DNA of 25,782 nucleotides from a virus. Made by a program: the position numbers and the translations under genes. Under the pieces are notes generated by a model. The model was not told the DNA's origin. It worked only from the letters and a program-made list of their open reading frames with translations, and ran no database searches. Shown piece by piece: positions 14,738-22,076 of the stretch. The stretch covers positions 1 through 25,782 of IMG/VR virus record IMGVR_UViG_3300025630_000051, one strand, 5' to 3'. Every line of letters starts with the position of its first letter. Within the stretch, counting starts at the first letter, position 1.

Positions 14738-14919
14738 TACATCATCATGTTGGCAATAACAGCAATCATCTGTGTAAACACTATGATACCAACTGCGCCA
14801 AGCACCTTTTTAATCATTGACATGTCACGTTCCATGTGCGTCAAATGATTGTCTAACACTAGATCTAATTTTTGTTCTAATAGTGCAAGTCGTTTGTCCA
14901 AGTCTTCAAACTGTTTCAT
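14737..14919 (-). CDS. Small membrane protein, XhlA/holin-like, 60 aa
   Basis: The protein has a coiled-coil N-terminal half (LDKRLALLEQKLDLVLDNHL, heptad Leu) and one hydrophobic segment at the C-terminus (about 41-60, VLGAVGIIVFTQMIAVIANM). This arrangement is that of the XhlA (hemolysin) family, which often acts in lysis as a holin partner. The short size and the place in the head operon are odd for a lysis gene. No endolysin is visible in the window. GGAGGG lies about 9 bases before the ATG, and it overlaps the upstream gene by 14 bases. Alternatively it anchors a head or packaging component to the membrane. Confidence 0.7.
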   Translation of the reverse strand: MKQFEDLDKRLALLEQKLDLVLDNHLTHMERDMSMIKKVLGAVGIIVFTQMIAVIANMMM

Positions 14920-15166
14920 CTTCTACACCCTCCCAACTAGGATGTTCATACATGCCTAGTGTTTTACTGCGGTCTAATATTTCTTTGCGTCTTTGTTTTG
15001 CTAGACCGTAAAGTTCTAGTAAATTGTTTCTTGCTCTTACGCCTGCCGCTTTTGTATCTTTGGTTTCAAACTTGTGAATGTTGTCATTGTATTCACTCAA
15101 CACTTCACGGATTCTTTTTTCCGTGCCCTCTATATACAGGTTTGACTCAGCTACAAATCTACCCAT
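14906..15166 (-). CDS. Conserved head-module protein, 86 aa
   Basis: The frame could open at a TTG at 15193, 35 bases inside the portal gene, but the ATG at 15166 overlaps the portal stop and is more credible. The ribosome site is poor for both. The protein is helical and charged (EKRIREVLSEYNDNIHKF, then AAGVRARNNLLELYGLAKQR) and ends in GMYEHPSWEGVEDE. It has no membrane segment or cysteine. It sits directly after the portal gene, where some phages carry a small portal-associated or head-completion protein. I recognise no family; coupling with the membrane peptide is seen through an overlap of 14 bases. Confidence 0.6.
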   Translation of the reverse strand: MGRFVAESNLYIEGTEKRIREVLSEYNDNIHKFETKDTKAAGVRARNNLLELYGLAKQRRKEILDRSKTLGMYEHPSWEGVEDETV

Positions 15167-16664
15167 TTGCCAACGCCTGTTTTGCTGTGTCAATATCCGC
15201 TTGTGTTATTTCAGGATGTAGATCTAACATTTGTGTGTCAGTCAAACCTTCCATAATCATCTGTTGGATATGCTGTTGTCTATTTTCAGGTGTTGTAACA
15301 GGATGCGTCATTGCTAACTCCGCCGCACTTTCTTCTGTAATTGTTTCAAAAATCAAATCATCAATTCTGCTTGTGATACTTGGATTTGTAATGTTTGAAT
15401 CTTTTGCAAGTTTTAACATTGCAATGTCATTTGCTTTGTCTTGTATTGAGAAGCTTCTAGCATACTCTACATGACCGTCCCATGCCTTGCCTTGATACAT
15501 TGCCCACATACGCCAAATTTGTTCTTCAGCATGTTCTAGGTTTGCCGCAAAATCACTAATCTTAGCATTCAACATTTGGAATTCAGTTTGTAGTCCAATG
15601 CCTGAAAGTCTACGACTTTCTATACTTCTAATTCCTCCTAGGCATGCCATCCTATCAATACTTTCAATCTTTTTGTCCATTGCTCCAATGATACTTTCAA
15701 TTGAACTACCGTTTGGTTGTAGTAAGAAAGGTTTTAATCCTGGATCTAATCCTTCTTCCATCTGCACTATTGAACCTGCTCCTGCACTTGCTTCTGTGCC
15801 TCTTGTTTTTACAAGACTAGGGTGATTGGTTAAACGTATAATTTCGTTCATCTCTGAACTTAATTCATACAAGTCTTTTTGAACGTCTGCTATATCTCCA
15901 ACGGCACTTACACCAATACCTCTTAGGTTTGAGCGTTGTGCGTATACACATACCGCAGGCACTTGGCCAAGTGTGTTTGGCATACTGTCTACAATTGATC
16001 CTGTTTTTTCATCTCCGTCTACTTTGTATACGTTAATTTCATCAGGTGTGTATTCTCTTATATATTGAACGTTCTCAATTACTTCTTCTTTTACTTTTAG
16101 ATATGTTAGGGTATACAATCCATTTGGTTGTCTTTTATACTGCCAGTCCAGCACATTATCTGGTGTAAAAAGACTTACATATGGACGTAATCCTTGTTCT
16201 AATTCTTCTGCTCTTGTGCCTACTTGAATATTGCTTTTGTCAACAATTACCCAACAGTTACCATAAACCATTGTGTAAGCACTTAGGTCTCTTAGAAACG
16301 CATCAAAACTTCTACCATCAAGATCTGCATCTTTCATAAATGGTTTTAGTCCTGGGTCTGTTTCTACACTACCAAATTCTCTGTAGATATCTTTTCTGAA
16401 TAAAAAGCTGTTGAATATACCTACAACACTTTTTGTGTGGTTGTCTACAGCTGTCATTCTTAGACGCTTTTCATAGTCTTCTCTTGATTCATAATAGTAT
16501 GGTTCAAGATATTTTCCCATAAAGTAATCATAACCACCTTGGTATGAATCACCTAAAAATGTCCATCTGTTGATATAATATTTGTAGGCATCGTGTGCTT
16601 CTACAATGTAATCAACATTGGTTGTGTTGTTTCCTTTTATTACTCTGTCTCTTATATAGGGCAT
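15159..16664 (-). CDS. Portal protein, 501 aa
   Basis: The portal forms the dodecameric ring at one head vertex. I chose the ATG at 16664 (MPYIRDRVIKG) because AAGGAG lies about 9 bases upstream and its A overlaps the terminase TAA. The longer frame starts at a TTG and would overlap by 46 bases. The N-terminal helix-rich part (YYINRWTFLGDSYQGGYDYF), the core TDPGLKPFMKDADLDGRSFD, and GISAVGDIADVQKDLYELSS-type stem/wing pattern (about 263-285) fit the DUF4055-type portal family. Length is normal for that family. It follows the large terminase as usual. Confidence 0.88.
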   Translation of the reverse strand: MPYIRDRVIKGNNTTNVDYIVEAHDAYKYYINRWTFLGDSYQGGYDYFMGKYLEPYYYESREDYEKRLRMTAVDNHTKSVVGIFNSFLFRKDIYREFGSVETDPGLKPFMKDADLDGRSFDAFLRDLSAYTMVYGNCWVIVDKSNIQVGTRAEELEQGLRPYVSLFTPDNVLDWQYKRQPNGLYTLTYLKVKEEVIENVQYIREYTPDEINVYKVDGDEKTGSIVDSMPNTLGQVPAVCVYAQRSNLRGIGVSAVGDIADVQKDLYELSSEMNEIIRLTNHPSLVKTRGTEASAGAGSIVQMEEGLDPGLKPFLLQPNGSSIESIIGAMDKKIESIDRMACLGGIRSIESRRLSGIGLQTEFQMLNAKISDFAANLEHAEEQIWRMWAMYQGKAWDGHVEYARSFSIQDKANDIAMLKLAKDSNITNPSITSRIDDLIFETITEESAAELAMTHPVTTPENRQQHIQQMIMEGLTDTQMLDLHPEITQADIDTAKQALANG

Positions 16665-17920
16665 TAGCTCCATCTCCTTGTTGTGCTGGTTGACCCAGAG
16701 AATGCCCAACGGTCTGGCGTTGTATTGTCATTGTAATCTGTGCGTAATGGATATAAGAAATCTATAAGATAACCTACTGCATCTGCCATATGATCTAATG
16801 ACCCATCTTTTTCTACGATGTTCGTTCCTGGTTTGTATACCATTTTTTCTAAACTATTTACGATATTCTTACACTTAGGATCAACGAATAAGGAACGTTC
16901 TCCTAGTGTGTTTTTTAATTTTGCGTTAACGGCGTTAACTCTATCTCTAATTGCTGTATGTGAATTTCTAACCTGGACATTGAAACCTGCGTTTTGTAGT
17001 ATTGAAATATCTGTTTTACCACCTGCACTTGTTCTGCGTTGACGTCCTGCAGGATCTGGAAATACAGTTATTCTGCTGTTTGGATATCTACGTTTTAATT
17101 CGTCACAAACATCTTCTGTGTTTGATCCGTTCATTAGTATTTCATCTATAAAATATACTTTGCCATTTTCGATAACACTAATAGCACTTGCAAGAGCGCC
17201 TACGTTAAAGTCTTGTCCAACATATATTTCTTTTAGGTCTAATGGTTTGTGTGGTTGTATATTTTTCTCTCTATCCCAATTATAATATACTACGCCTGAA
17301 TAGGTTGTAAATGAAGCAAGGTATTCTTGTTCAAATGTTCTTTGATCCATATCACGTTTTGCTTGTTCAATTTCATCTTTGCTAACATTGCCACCATCTA
17401 GAGTTGTGTATGTAAATGAATCCCAATCTTCTGTAGTTTTTGCCATTGTATACATTTCATGACTCCAACTACCAACACCTCTTGGTGTGCCTAAAAACAA
17501 AGCGTGACCTTTTTTATCTGACAGCGTAGGTCTTAAAACTTCAGTCCATGCTTTTGGTTCAATGTCTTGAAATTCGTCCATAACAAGAAAGTCAAGGCCA
17601 ACGCCTCTTAAACTGTCAGGCGCATCAGCACCTTTCAAATATATTTTACTTCCTGATTTTAGACGTAACATAAGTTCTGCTTCATTAGTTGCTTCTACCC
17701 AACGAAGTTCTTTTAGTTTGCCCTTGAGTTGATCCCATACAATATTTTTTGACATTCTATAACTGGGACTACAATACCAAATCAACTTGTCTGGTTGACT
17801 TGCATATCTTGCCAATTCTCTCATTGCGATATGTGTTTTGCCAAAACGTCTGCCTGTGACCGCTACTCTAAAACGAGCATCACTATCGCAGATGTCTTTT
17901 TGTGGCATGCTTAACGGCAT
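16664..17920 (-). CDS. Terminase large subunit, 418 aa
   Basis: The DNA packaging motor ATPase and nuclease. Walker A is GRRFGKT (23-29), Walker B is LDFLVMDE (109-116). The nuclease half shows YVGQDFNVG (233-241, first metal Asp D237), FPDPAGRQRR near 290, and DGSLDHMADAVGYL near 385, the C-terminal metal site. This is the Terminase_6 family with an RNase H-like nuclease. Length is normal. It follows the small terminase by one base and is coupled to the portal by TAATG. The set of conserved Asp residues is complete by eye. Confidence 0.95.
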   Translation of the reverse strand: MPLSMPQKDICDSDARFRVAVTGRRFGKTHIAMRELARYASQPDKLIWYCSPSYRMSKNIVWDQLKGKLKELRWVEATNEAELMLRLKSGSKIYLKGADAPDSLRGVGLDFLVMDEFQDIEPKAWTEVLRPTLSDKKGHALFLGTPRGVGSWSHEMYTMAKTTEDWDSFTYTTLDGGNVSKDEIEQAKRDMDQRTFEQEYLASFTTYSGVVYYNWDREKNIQPHKPLDLKEIYVGQDFNVGALASAISVIENGKVYFIDEILMNGSNTEDVCDELKRRYPNSRITVFPDPAGRQRRTSAGGKTDISILQNAGFNVQVRNSHTAIRDRVNAVNAKLKNTLGERSLFVDPKCKNIVNSLEKMVYKPGTNIVEKDGSLDHMADAVGYLIDFLYPLRTDYNDNTTPDRWAFSGSTSTTRRWS

Positions 17921-17921
17921 A

Positions 17922-18245
17922 TCAATCTTCCCATGGCAACGGTGCTTTGGACTCTCCGTCTTCTGGTGTATCTCTCATTCCAAGATATTGTTTACTAAGA
18001 TAAATTTGAACCCTTGAATCTCCATTTATTGCCTTTTCCCACATTGCTCGTCTGAGTGACTTCTTGCCTTCTTGTTTGCCTTTTTCTAATATGCCTGCGA
18101 ATCTTTTTCTTAGGTTTGTTGCAGATGTGCCAACCACTTCTGCAATCTCTTGGTCTGAGCATTGAATACACGCTAATTTGAAAACAAGATCTCTATCTAT
18201 AGTCTTGTATTTTTTAGTTGTCTTCTTTTGCTCATTGTGTTCCAT
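17922..18245 (-). CDS. Terminase small subunit, 107 aa
   Basis: It recognises phage DNA for packaging. A helix-turn-helix segment is visible (FKLACIQCSDQEIAEVVGTS, then NLRKRFAGIL, about 24-56) after a basic N-terminus, followed by a helical oligomerisation part with LRRAMWEKAINGDSRVQIYL and KQYLGMRD, which is typical of small terminases with a YLA/L-KQ-x-LGM pattern. The ATG overlaps the stop of the Gp77-like gene by one base (TAATG), and the large subunit starts one base after its stop. The DNA sequence it binds is not known. Confidence 0.88.
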   Translation of the reverse strand: MEHNEQKKTTKKYKTIDRDLVFKLACIQCSDQEIAEVVGTSATNLRKRFAGILEKGKQEGKKSLRRAMWEKAINGDSRVQIYLSKQYLGMRDTPEDGESKAPLPWED

Positions 18246-18577
18246 TATGCTTGTCGCTCCAATACTTTTATTCTAATGTTTCTACTGTCTTGTTTACTGT
18301 TATTGGTAACAATCTTGTATTCAACATTATAAATGTTTCCTGCTGTGCCTCCGCTGATAACAGCAGTAACCACATAATCAGTTGCACTTGTGCTATCAAC
18401 TGCGAGTGCAGAACCATCGCCTGCAATGGTTTCAACTGTAACAGTTCTTGATGCAATCGTATCACCACTAGGCATCCAGTTTGTAAAATCTAAACTATAG
18501 TCTAGAACAGCATATGGATCTTTTTCAATGTAAACGCCTACGCGGTCTTGCTTAAAACCTGTTAATGTGTGGGCCAT
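18245..18577 (-). CDS. Fibre-tail adaptor-like protein (Gp77-like), 110 aa
   Basis: The pattern KDPYAVLDYSLDFTNWMPSG (about 19-38) and VVTAVISGGTAGNIYNVEYK (about 68-87) is a recognised Ig-like phage fold found in fibre-tail adaptors and similar Gp77-like proteins. Length is normal. It holds DSTS, a loose relative of the DSAG motif. AGGAGAG lies about 8 bases before the ATG. It is unusual in lying directly upstream of the small terminase rather than in the tail block. Confidence 0.7.
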   Translation of the reverse strand: MAHTLTGFKQDRVGVYIEKDPYAVLDYSLDFTNWMPSGDTIASRTVTVETIAGDGSALAVDSTSATDYVVTAVISGGTAGNIYNVEYKIVTNNSKQDSRNIRIKVLERQA

Positions 18578-18579
18578 GC

Positions 18580-19863
18580 TTACTCTCTCCTATCCACTGG
18601 TGTGTTTTCAACATCTACTAATGTAAGATGTTGGATCTCAAGTGTTCTTGTTTCGCTTGGAACACTGAAGTTTCTTGTTTCACTTTCAATAGTATTTATG
18701 CGAGTTTCAAAATCCACTGTATAAATACGTGGTTCTTCAACAATTTGTAAGGTTCTGGACTCAGTATCTACTTGATATATCCTAAATGGATCTATACTGT
18801 AAATGCTTAACACACCTACTATTGTTGTGAACGCTGTTATATTACATTCGCCTAAGAACGCCGCACCACCTGTTCCAGTAAGACTAAAGTTGGCATTTAA
18901 GTTTGCTTCAACGCCTCTTATTCTTACTGCTGATTGTGTAGTTGTAAAGGTTCCTGCTGTTATAATAACGCCACTTGCTATTGCGCCTGTGATTGCCTGT
19001 AGTGTAAATGATGCTGAAAGATTAGCACTTGCACTTACTTTGAAACTGCCGTTAGCTGTTACTGTTGCTGAACTTGATAGACTTGCTGTTGTGCTTCTTG
19101 TTCTATCTGCTGATGCTGTAAGAGCAAAACTTGCATTGATATCCGCAGGATCTGCGTCTATACGTCTTATACCTACTGATACTGTTGTTGCAAATGCTGT
19201 GATATTTGCTGTGCCTTGTAATACTGATGTGCCTGTTTGTGTTGTTGTAAATGATGCTGATAATGAACTTGCACCACTTCTTATTCTTAATGCTGATGCT
19301 GTAAGTGATCCAAATCCAGTTACAACAATATTTCCTATTGCTGTTTTTTGTGCTGTTGCACTTAGAACAAAACTGCTTGATAAGTTTGCAACACCTGTCA
19401 ATACTCTTATGGCAGTTGCACTGAACAGTGGACCCCATATTTGACTTCTTGCATTGCCCCAAGTTTGTGCATTTTGCCATTGAACTTCATCGCCTGTCAT
19501 TACTAGACTTGCGGATGCAATTCTTGTTCTATCTCCACTTGCTGTAAGCGTAAACGAACTTGATATAGCTATATCACTTGTTTTTTGTGCTGTTGCTGTA
19601 ACTGTGGCAGTAATTGCACCTGATAGATCAGCACTTGTAGTTCTAATCCTGTTTGCAGAGGCAGTGATTGACGCACTAGACGTAAGCGTTGCCGCTCCTA
19701 GTCTTAGGTGTGTTGCTGTTGCTGTTACTGATGCACTAGATGAAAGTGTGGCCGCACCTTGTATTTGACCTACTACATAACCAGAAGCTACATATAGGTC
19801 TGTGGCATAACCATCATCTACATAATCAGTAGTTACAAACGGATCTTGAACATAGACTGTCAA
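18580..19863 (-). CDS. Repeat-rich beta structural protein, 427 aa
   Basis: This is probably a fibre or appendage. The start is TTG at 19863, with GGGAG 7 bases upstream and no early ATG. The N-terminal 31 residues are aspartate and tyrosine-rich (DPFVTTDYVDDGY). From about 36 to 350 run roughly 15 units of 19-21 residues with the pattern GxAxLSxSFxLTATAxRxR. One unit is interrupted by a Trp-rich loop (WQNAQTWGNARSQIWG). The end (363-407) has five 9-residue units ending in ETR or similar. These repeats are known from uncultured marine phage contigs with no assigned function. A beta-solenoid or stacked sandwich would fit. Confidence 0.75.
   Translation of the reverse strand: MTVYVQDPFVTTDYVDDGYATDLYVASGYVVGQIQGAATLSSSASVTATATHLRLGAATLTSSASITASANRIRTTSADLSGAITATVTATAQKTSDIAISSSFTLTASGDRTRIASASLVMTGDEVQWQNAQTWGNARSQIWGPLFSATAIRVLTGVANLSSSFVLSATAQKTAIGNIVVTGFGSLTASALRIRSGASSLSASFTTTQTGTSVLQGTANITAFATTVSVGIRRIDADPADINASFALTASADRTRSTTASLSSSATVTANGSFKVSASANLSASFTLQAITGAIASGVIITAGTFTTTQSAVRIRGVEANLNANFSLTGTGGAAFLGECNITAFTTIVGVLSIYSIDPFRIYQVDTESRTLQIVEEPRIYTVDFETRINTIESETRNFSVPSETRTLEIQHLTLVDVENTPVDRRE
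18643..18777 (-). repeat. Five 9-residue ETR repeats (coding)
   Basis: Residues 363-407 of the 427-aa protein read as five 9-mers: YQVDTESRT, LQIVEEPRI, YTVDFETRI, NTIESETRN and FSVPSETRT. The core is E-[ST/P]-R-x with an aromatic or hydrophobic at position 1. The period of 9 residues differs from the 20-residue units before it. Confidence 0.8.
18814..19758 (-). repeat. About 15 tandem beta units of roughly 20 residues (coding)
   Basis: The units share G-x-A-x-L-S-x-S-F-x-L-T-A-T-A-x-R-x-R and vary in length from 18 to 21 residues. They account for most of the 427-aa protein and create a long open frame on the plus strand by mirror composition, which is not a gene. Confidence 0.75.
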
Positions 19864-19886
19864 TAGGAATCTCCCTTAAAGACAGC

Positions 19887-20348
19887 TTATGCCAATGATA
19901 CTGTAAGTGAACCTGATGTAATTTGGAACGTATCGCCTGACAAAATTTCTTTAGATGCTGTTAATGGTCCATAAAATAAAACATTTCCACCACCTGCACT
20001 ATCGCCTGATGCAAATTCTGCATCTGAATCCATAATTGCAATATGTGTAATTGTGCCCCAGTTGTTGTCTGTTGCCGCCGCAAATGTTACGTCTGCGTTT
20101 GATGTTGCTGTTCCGCCTGAAATCGTAAAGGTTACTGCTTTTCTTTCATAACCGCCGCCTTGGCATTCGTCTGTAATTGTTCCTGATTCTAGTCTATCAA
20201 TAACACCGCCCTGATCAATTGCTCCTGCAGAGTCAGTAGTGTTAAAGAGAGCTACATACACCGCACTTGGTGCTGATGTGCTGGTGCTATTGGCCTTCAA
20301 CCAAAAGTCCAGTGTCTTTGTCTCCGTGTAATTGGATGCTTGTGACAT
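19887..20348 (-). CDS. Conserved tail-associated protein, 153 aa
   Basis: A familiar phage/prophage family with the pattern YVALFNTTD, GGGYERKAVTF, NADVTFAAATDNNWGTITHI, and LFYGPLTASKEILSGDTFQI, ending in SGSLTVSLA. It is a small beta-rich structural protein of unknown exact role, often near fibres. It carries two DSAG motifs (20223-20234 and 19992-20003) in positions where related proteins have loops, the second within an insertion next to a GGN-LFYG strand. AAGGAG lies about 8 bases before the ATG at 20348. A TAAATA/palindrome element lies 40 bases upstream. Confidence 0.75.
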   Translation of the reverse strand: MSQASNYTETKTLDFWLKANSTSTSAPSAVYVALFNTTDSAGAIDQGGVIDRLESGTITDECQGGGYERKAVTFTISGGTATSNADVTFAAATDNNWGTITHIAIMDSDAEFASGDSAGGGNVLFYGPLTASKEILSGDTFQITSGSLTVSLA

Positions 20349-20377
20349 ATTATTTTCTCCTTAAGGGTTTAGTCGTA

Positions 20378-20400
20378 TATACGCAAGTATTTAGCGTATA
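20378..20400 (-). promoter_or_regulatory. TAAATA motif inside a 7-bp palindrome
   Basis: TATACGC (20378-20384) and GCGTATA (20394-20400) are perfect inverted arms around the 9-base sequence AAGTATTTA. On the minus strand this reads CGCTAAATACTTGCG, sharing TAAATACTTG with the motif at 12391. It lies 40 bases upstream of the gene at 20348 and after the stop at 20419. It may be a promoter, an operator or both. Confidence 0.45.
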
Positions 20401-20418
20401 AATTAAATACCCTGGTTT

Positions 20419-21066
20419 TTAAGTTATTTTTGTAATCAAAATTTGGCCTGTATAGGTAGCATCGCCTTCAGTGTTGTCAACATAACCAAATCTTACTGTT
20501 AAAGTTGTGCTGTAAACAGCAGTATCATAAAATTTGCTGGTAAATGTGTTCTGTGTATTACTTGATGTCACATTATGAGTCCACTCTACAGCACTATCAT
20601 TTGTCTTGTCTGATAATTTGAAATCGTAACTTAACGCTGAAATTAATGAACCTGCTAATAATTCAATCATGTAAGAACCTGCGTCTAGTGTAATTTCATA
20701 AGCGTTTGCACTATCACCTGAAATACTTACAAATCCTCCTGGATCTTTGTTTTCTGTAACCTGTGCAGTTAGTAGTGCCGCGGCACTATCTACGCCCACT
20801 GTTGCGTTTTCATCTAGATTAGGTGCAAGAACATCTAAAACTGCTACCTGTGTTCCTAATGTAGTTGCTTGAACCTGTTCCCATTTGCCTGATGAACTAG
20901 AATATTTTAGAACATCTCCATCGCTAGGTGAACTAATATTTAGGTGATCAATTATTTCATTTACGTTGTCAATGTTTTGTTTGATGTCTGGTCTTGCGTT
21001 AGCAATTAAGTCTGTGCCTGCATCAACATTAGTTGTGCCTGCTTTTGTTCCTGATGGCCATCCCAT
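20419..21066 (-). CDS. Tail fibre-type structural protein, 215 aa
   Basis: It begins MGWPSGTKAGTTNVDAGTDL, then RPDIKQNIDNVNEIIDHLNI, the N-terminal module also found at 1144 and 1607. A SPSDGDVLKYSSSSGKWEQV segment follows. The C-terminal half (about 75-215) is a beta-sandwich-like domain (YEITLDAGSYMIELLAGSLI, then TLTVRFGYVDNTEGDATYTG), resembling TNF/C1q-like or fibre head folds. It carries DSAA (20779-20790), DSAN (20704-20715) and DSAV (20587-20598) but no exact DSAG. The ATG overlaps the stop of the 56-aa gene (TAATG). Likely a tail or side fibre subunit. Confidence 0.72.
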   Translation of the reverse strand: MGWPSGTKAGTTNVDAGTDLIANARPDIKQNIDNVNEIIDHLNISSPSDGDVLKYSSSSGKWEQVQATTLGTQVAVLDVLAPNLDENATVGVDSAAALLTAQVTENKDPGGFVSISGDSANAYEITLDAGSYMIELLAGSLISALSYDFKLSDKTNDSAVEWTHNVTSSNTQNTFTSKFYDTAVYSTTLTVRFGYVDNTEGDATYTGQILITKIT

Positions 21067-21236
21067 TATTTGTTCTCCTCAACGTATGTTGTGAATTCAG
21101 AGTAAGAAGAAAATGTTTGTGTTGAGTCATCTGGTTTTGTTAGTGTTACTTCACCATCATCATAGATTGCCATTACCCATGCTAATTCAAGTGTTGATTC
21201 TTGTTTTACGCCTGCGTTTGTTGTTACTGTATACAT
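21066..21236 (-). CDS. Small conserved-type protein, 56 aa
   Basis: A 56-codon gene with ATG at 21236 and TAA at 21068-21066. AAGGAG lies about 5 bases before the ATG, and the stop overlaps the next start (TAATG). The product reads MYTVTTNAGVKQESTLELAW, then VMAIYDDGEVTLTKPDDSTQ and TFSSYSEFTTYVEENK. It is acidic with alternating strand residues, and no membrane segment is present. The good coding signals and coupling make it real despite its size. It sits between a LamG-like protein and a fibre, so a fibre assembly or minor structural role is the likeliest guess. Confidence 0.8.
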   Translation of the reverse strand: MYTVTTNAGVKQESTLELAWVMAIYDDGEVTLTKPDDSTQTFSSYSEFTTYVEENK

Positions 21237-21245
21237 TTATTCTCC

Positions 21246-22067
21246 TTATGCAAATTGTGGTCCGTCGTCTGCACTAATATCATTACCACTACCATTTGAT
21301 GTTAGACCGTATGTAAATGTGCCATCACCAGCGGCAGTTAAAATACTGCTGGTATCGCCTGTGTGGAAAATAATAGGTTGTGCAAGTCCTGAACCTGTGC
21401 CATCTGATCCCATGTCAACTGCTCCACCGTTGTAAAACTTTTGACGTGTTGCAGTATCACCAAGATTGTAATAAACATTGTCTATAAAGATTTGTGTCAT
21501 ACCACAACCAACTTTGTTACTACCATTACCTTCTGCTAGGATACTAATTTCTGACCATTCAGTTCCTTGCCAAACATTTGGTGTAAAACTTTGTCTGCCT
21601 GCGTTTACTGAAAAACTTGTAGAACTACCATCTACGTAAAGATGTTCTGTTGAAGCACTACCATCTCTTGAGTATACCAAGTGATGCCAATTACCATCAT
21701 CATATGTTCCTGAACCATATGTTGCGTTGTATGTTCCAATCAAATAATCAAAACCCCAAGCAACATTGGCATCTAGAGCAAGTAGTCTTGCTCTACCACC
21801 TTGGTATTCAAAGTTCAATAGATTTGTGCCGCCTCCAGCATGGTAAAATCTAAATGCCGTATCTGCAAGAGTTGCCCCTGCTGTTGTGCCGTCGCCATCT
21901 TTGAACCAAAGAGCTATTGTTATGTCTCTGCTGTCACTTGATGAATTACTTACACTTGAATCATAACCATAAAAACTTTCGTTAGGGTCTGTTGCTGTTA
22001 GTCCTGCCGCACCTGCCGCCGCTTGGACTCTTGATAGTGTGTTTAATCTACTTGCTCCTAAAGGCAT
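21246..22067 (-). CDS. LamG/concanavalin-like structural adhesin, 273 aa
   Basis: The region about 30-215 fits a LamG-type beta-sandwich: DITIALWFKDGDG, FRFYHAGGGTNLLNFEYQGG, then GNWHHLVYSRDGSASTEHLY and VDGSSTS, which is the classical W-H-H-L...YVDG core strand pair. A C-terminal extension (DMGSDGTGSGLAQPIIFHTG) is rich in Gly and Ser. Such domains bind glycans or glycoproteins, so a receptor-binding role is likely. AAGGAG lies about 7 bases before the ATG. Neighbours are fibres on both sides. It has no DSAG. Confidence 0.8.
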   Translation of the reverse strand: MPLGASRLNTLSRVQAAAGAAGLTATDPNESFYGYDSSVSNSSSDSRDITIALWFKDGDGTTAGATLADTAFRFYHAGGGTNLLNFEYQGGRARLLALDANVAWGFDYLIGTYNATYGSGTYDDGNWHHLVYSRDGSASTEHLYVDGSSTSFSVNAGRQSFTPNVWQGTEWSEISILAEGNGSNKVGCGMTQIFIDNVYYNLGDTATRQKFYNGGAVDMGSDGTGSGLAQPIIFHTGDTSSILTAAGDGTFTYGLTSNGSGNDISADDGPQFA

Positions 22068-22076
22068 AATGTCTCC

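Noticed and set aside
14959-15474. Plus-strand open frame of 171 codons rich in Cys and Phe
   Set aside because: It overlaps the portal 3' end and the following head gene on the opposite strand. Its composition is that of antisense translation.
16664-16709. Longer portal frame from a TTG at 16709
   Set aside because: It would overlap the terminase by 46 bases. The ATG at 16664 has a well-spaced AAGGAG and a TAATG overlap.
18803-19444. Long plus-strand open frame (213 codons) opposite the repeat protein
   Set aside because: It is a mirror of the alanine/threonine-rich repeats on the minus strand. It has no credible ribosome site, and the product is low-complexity.
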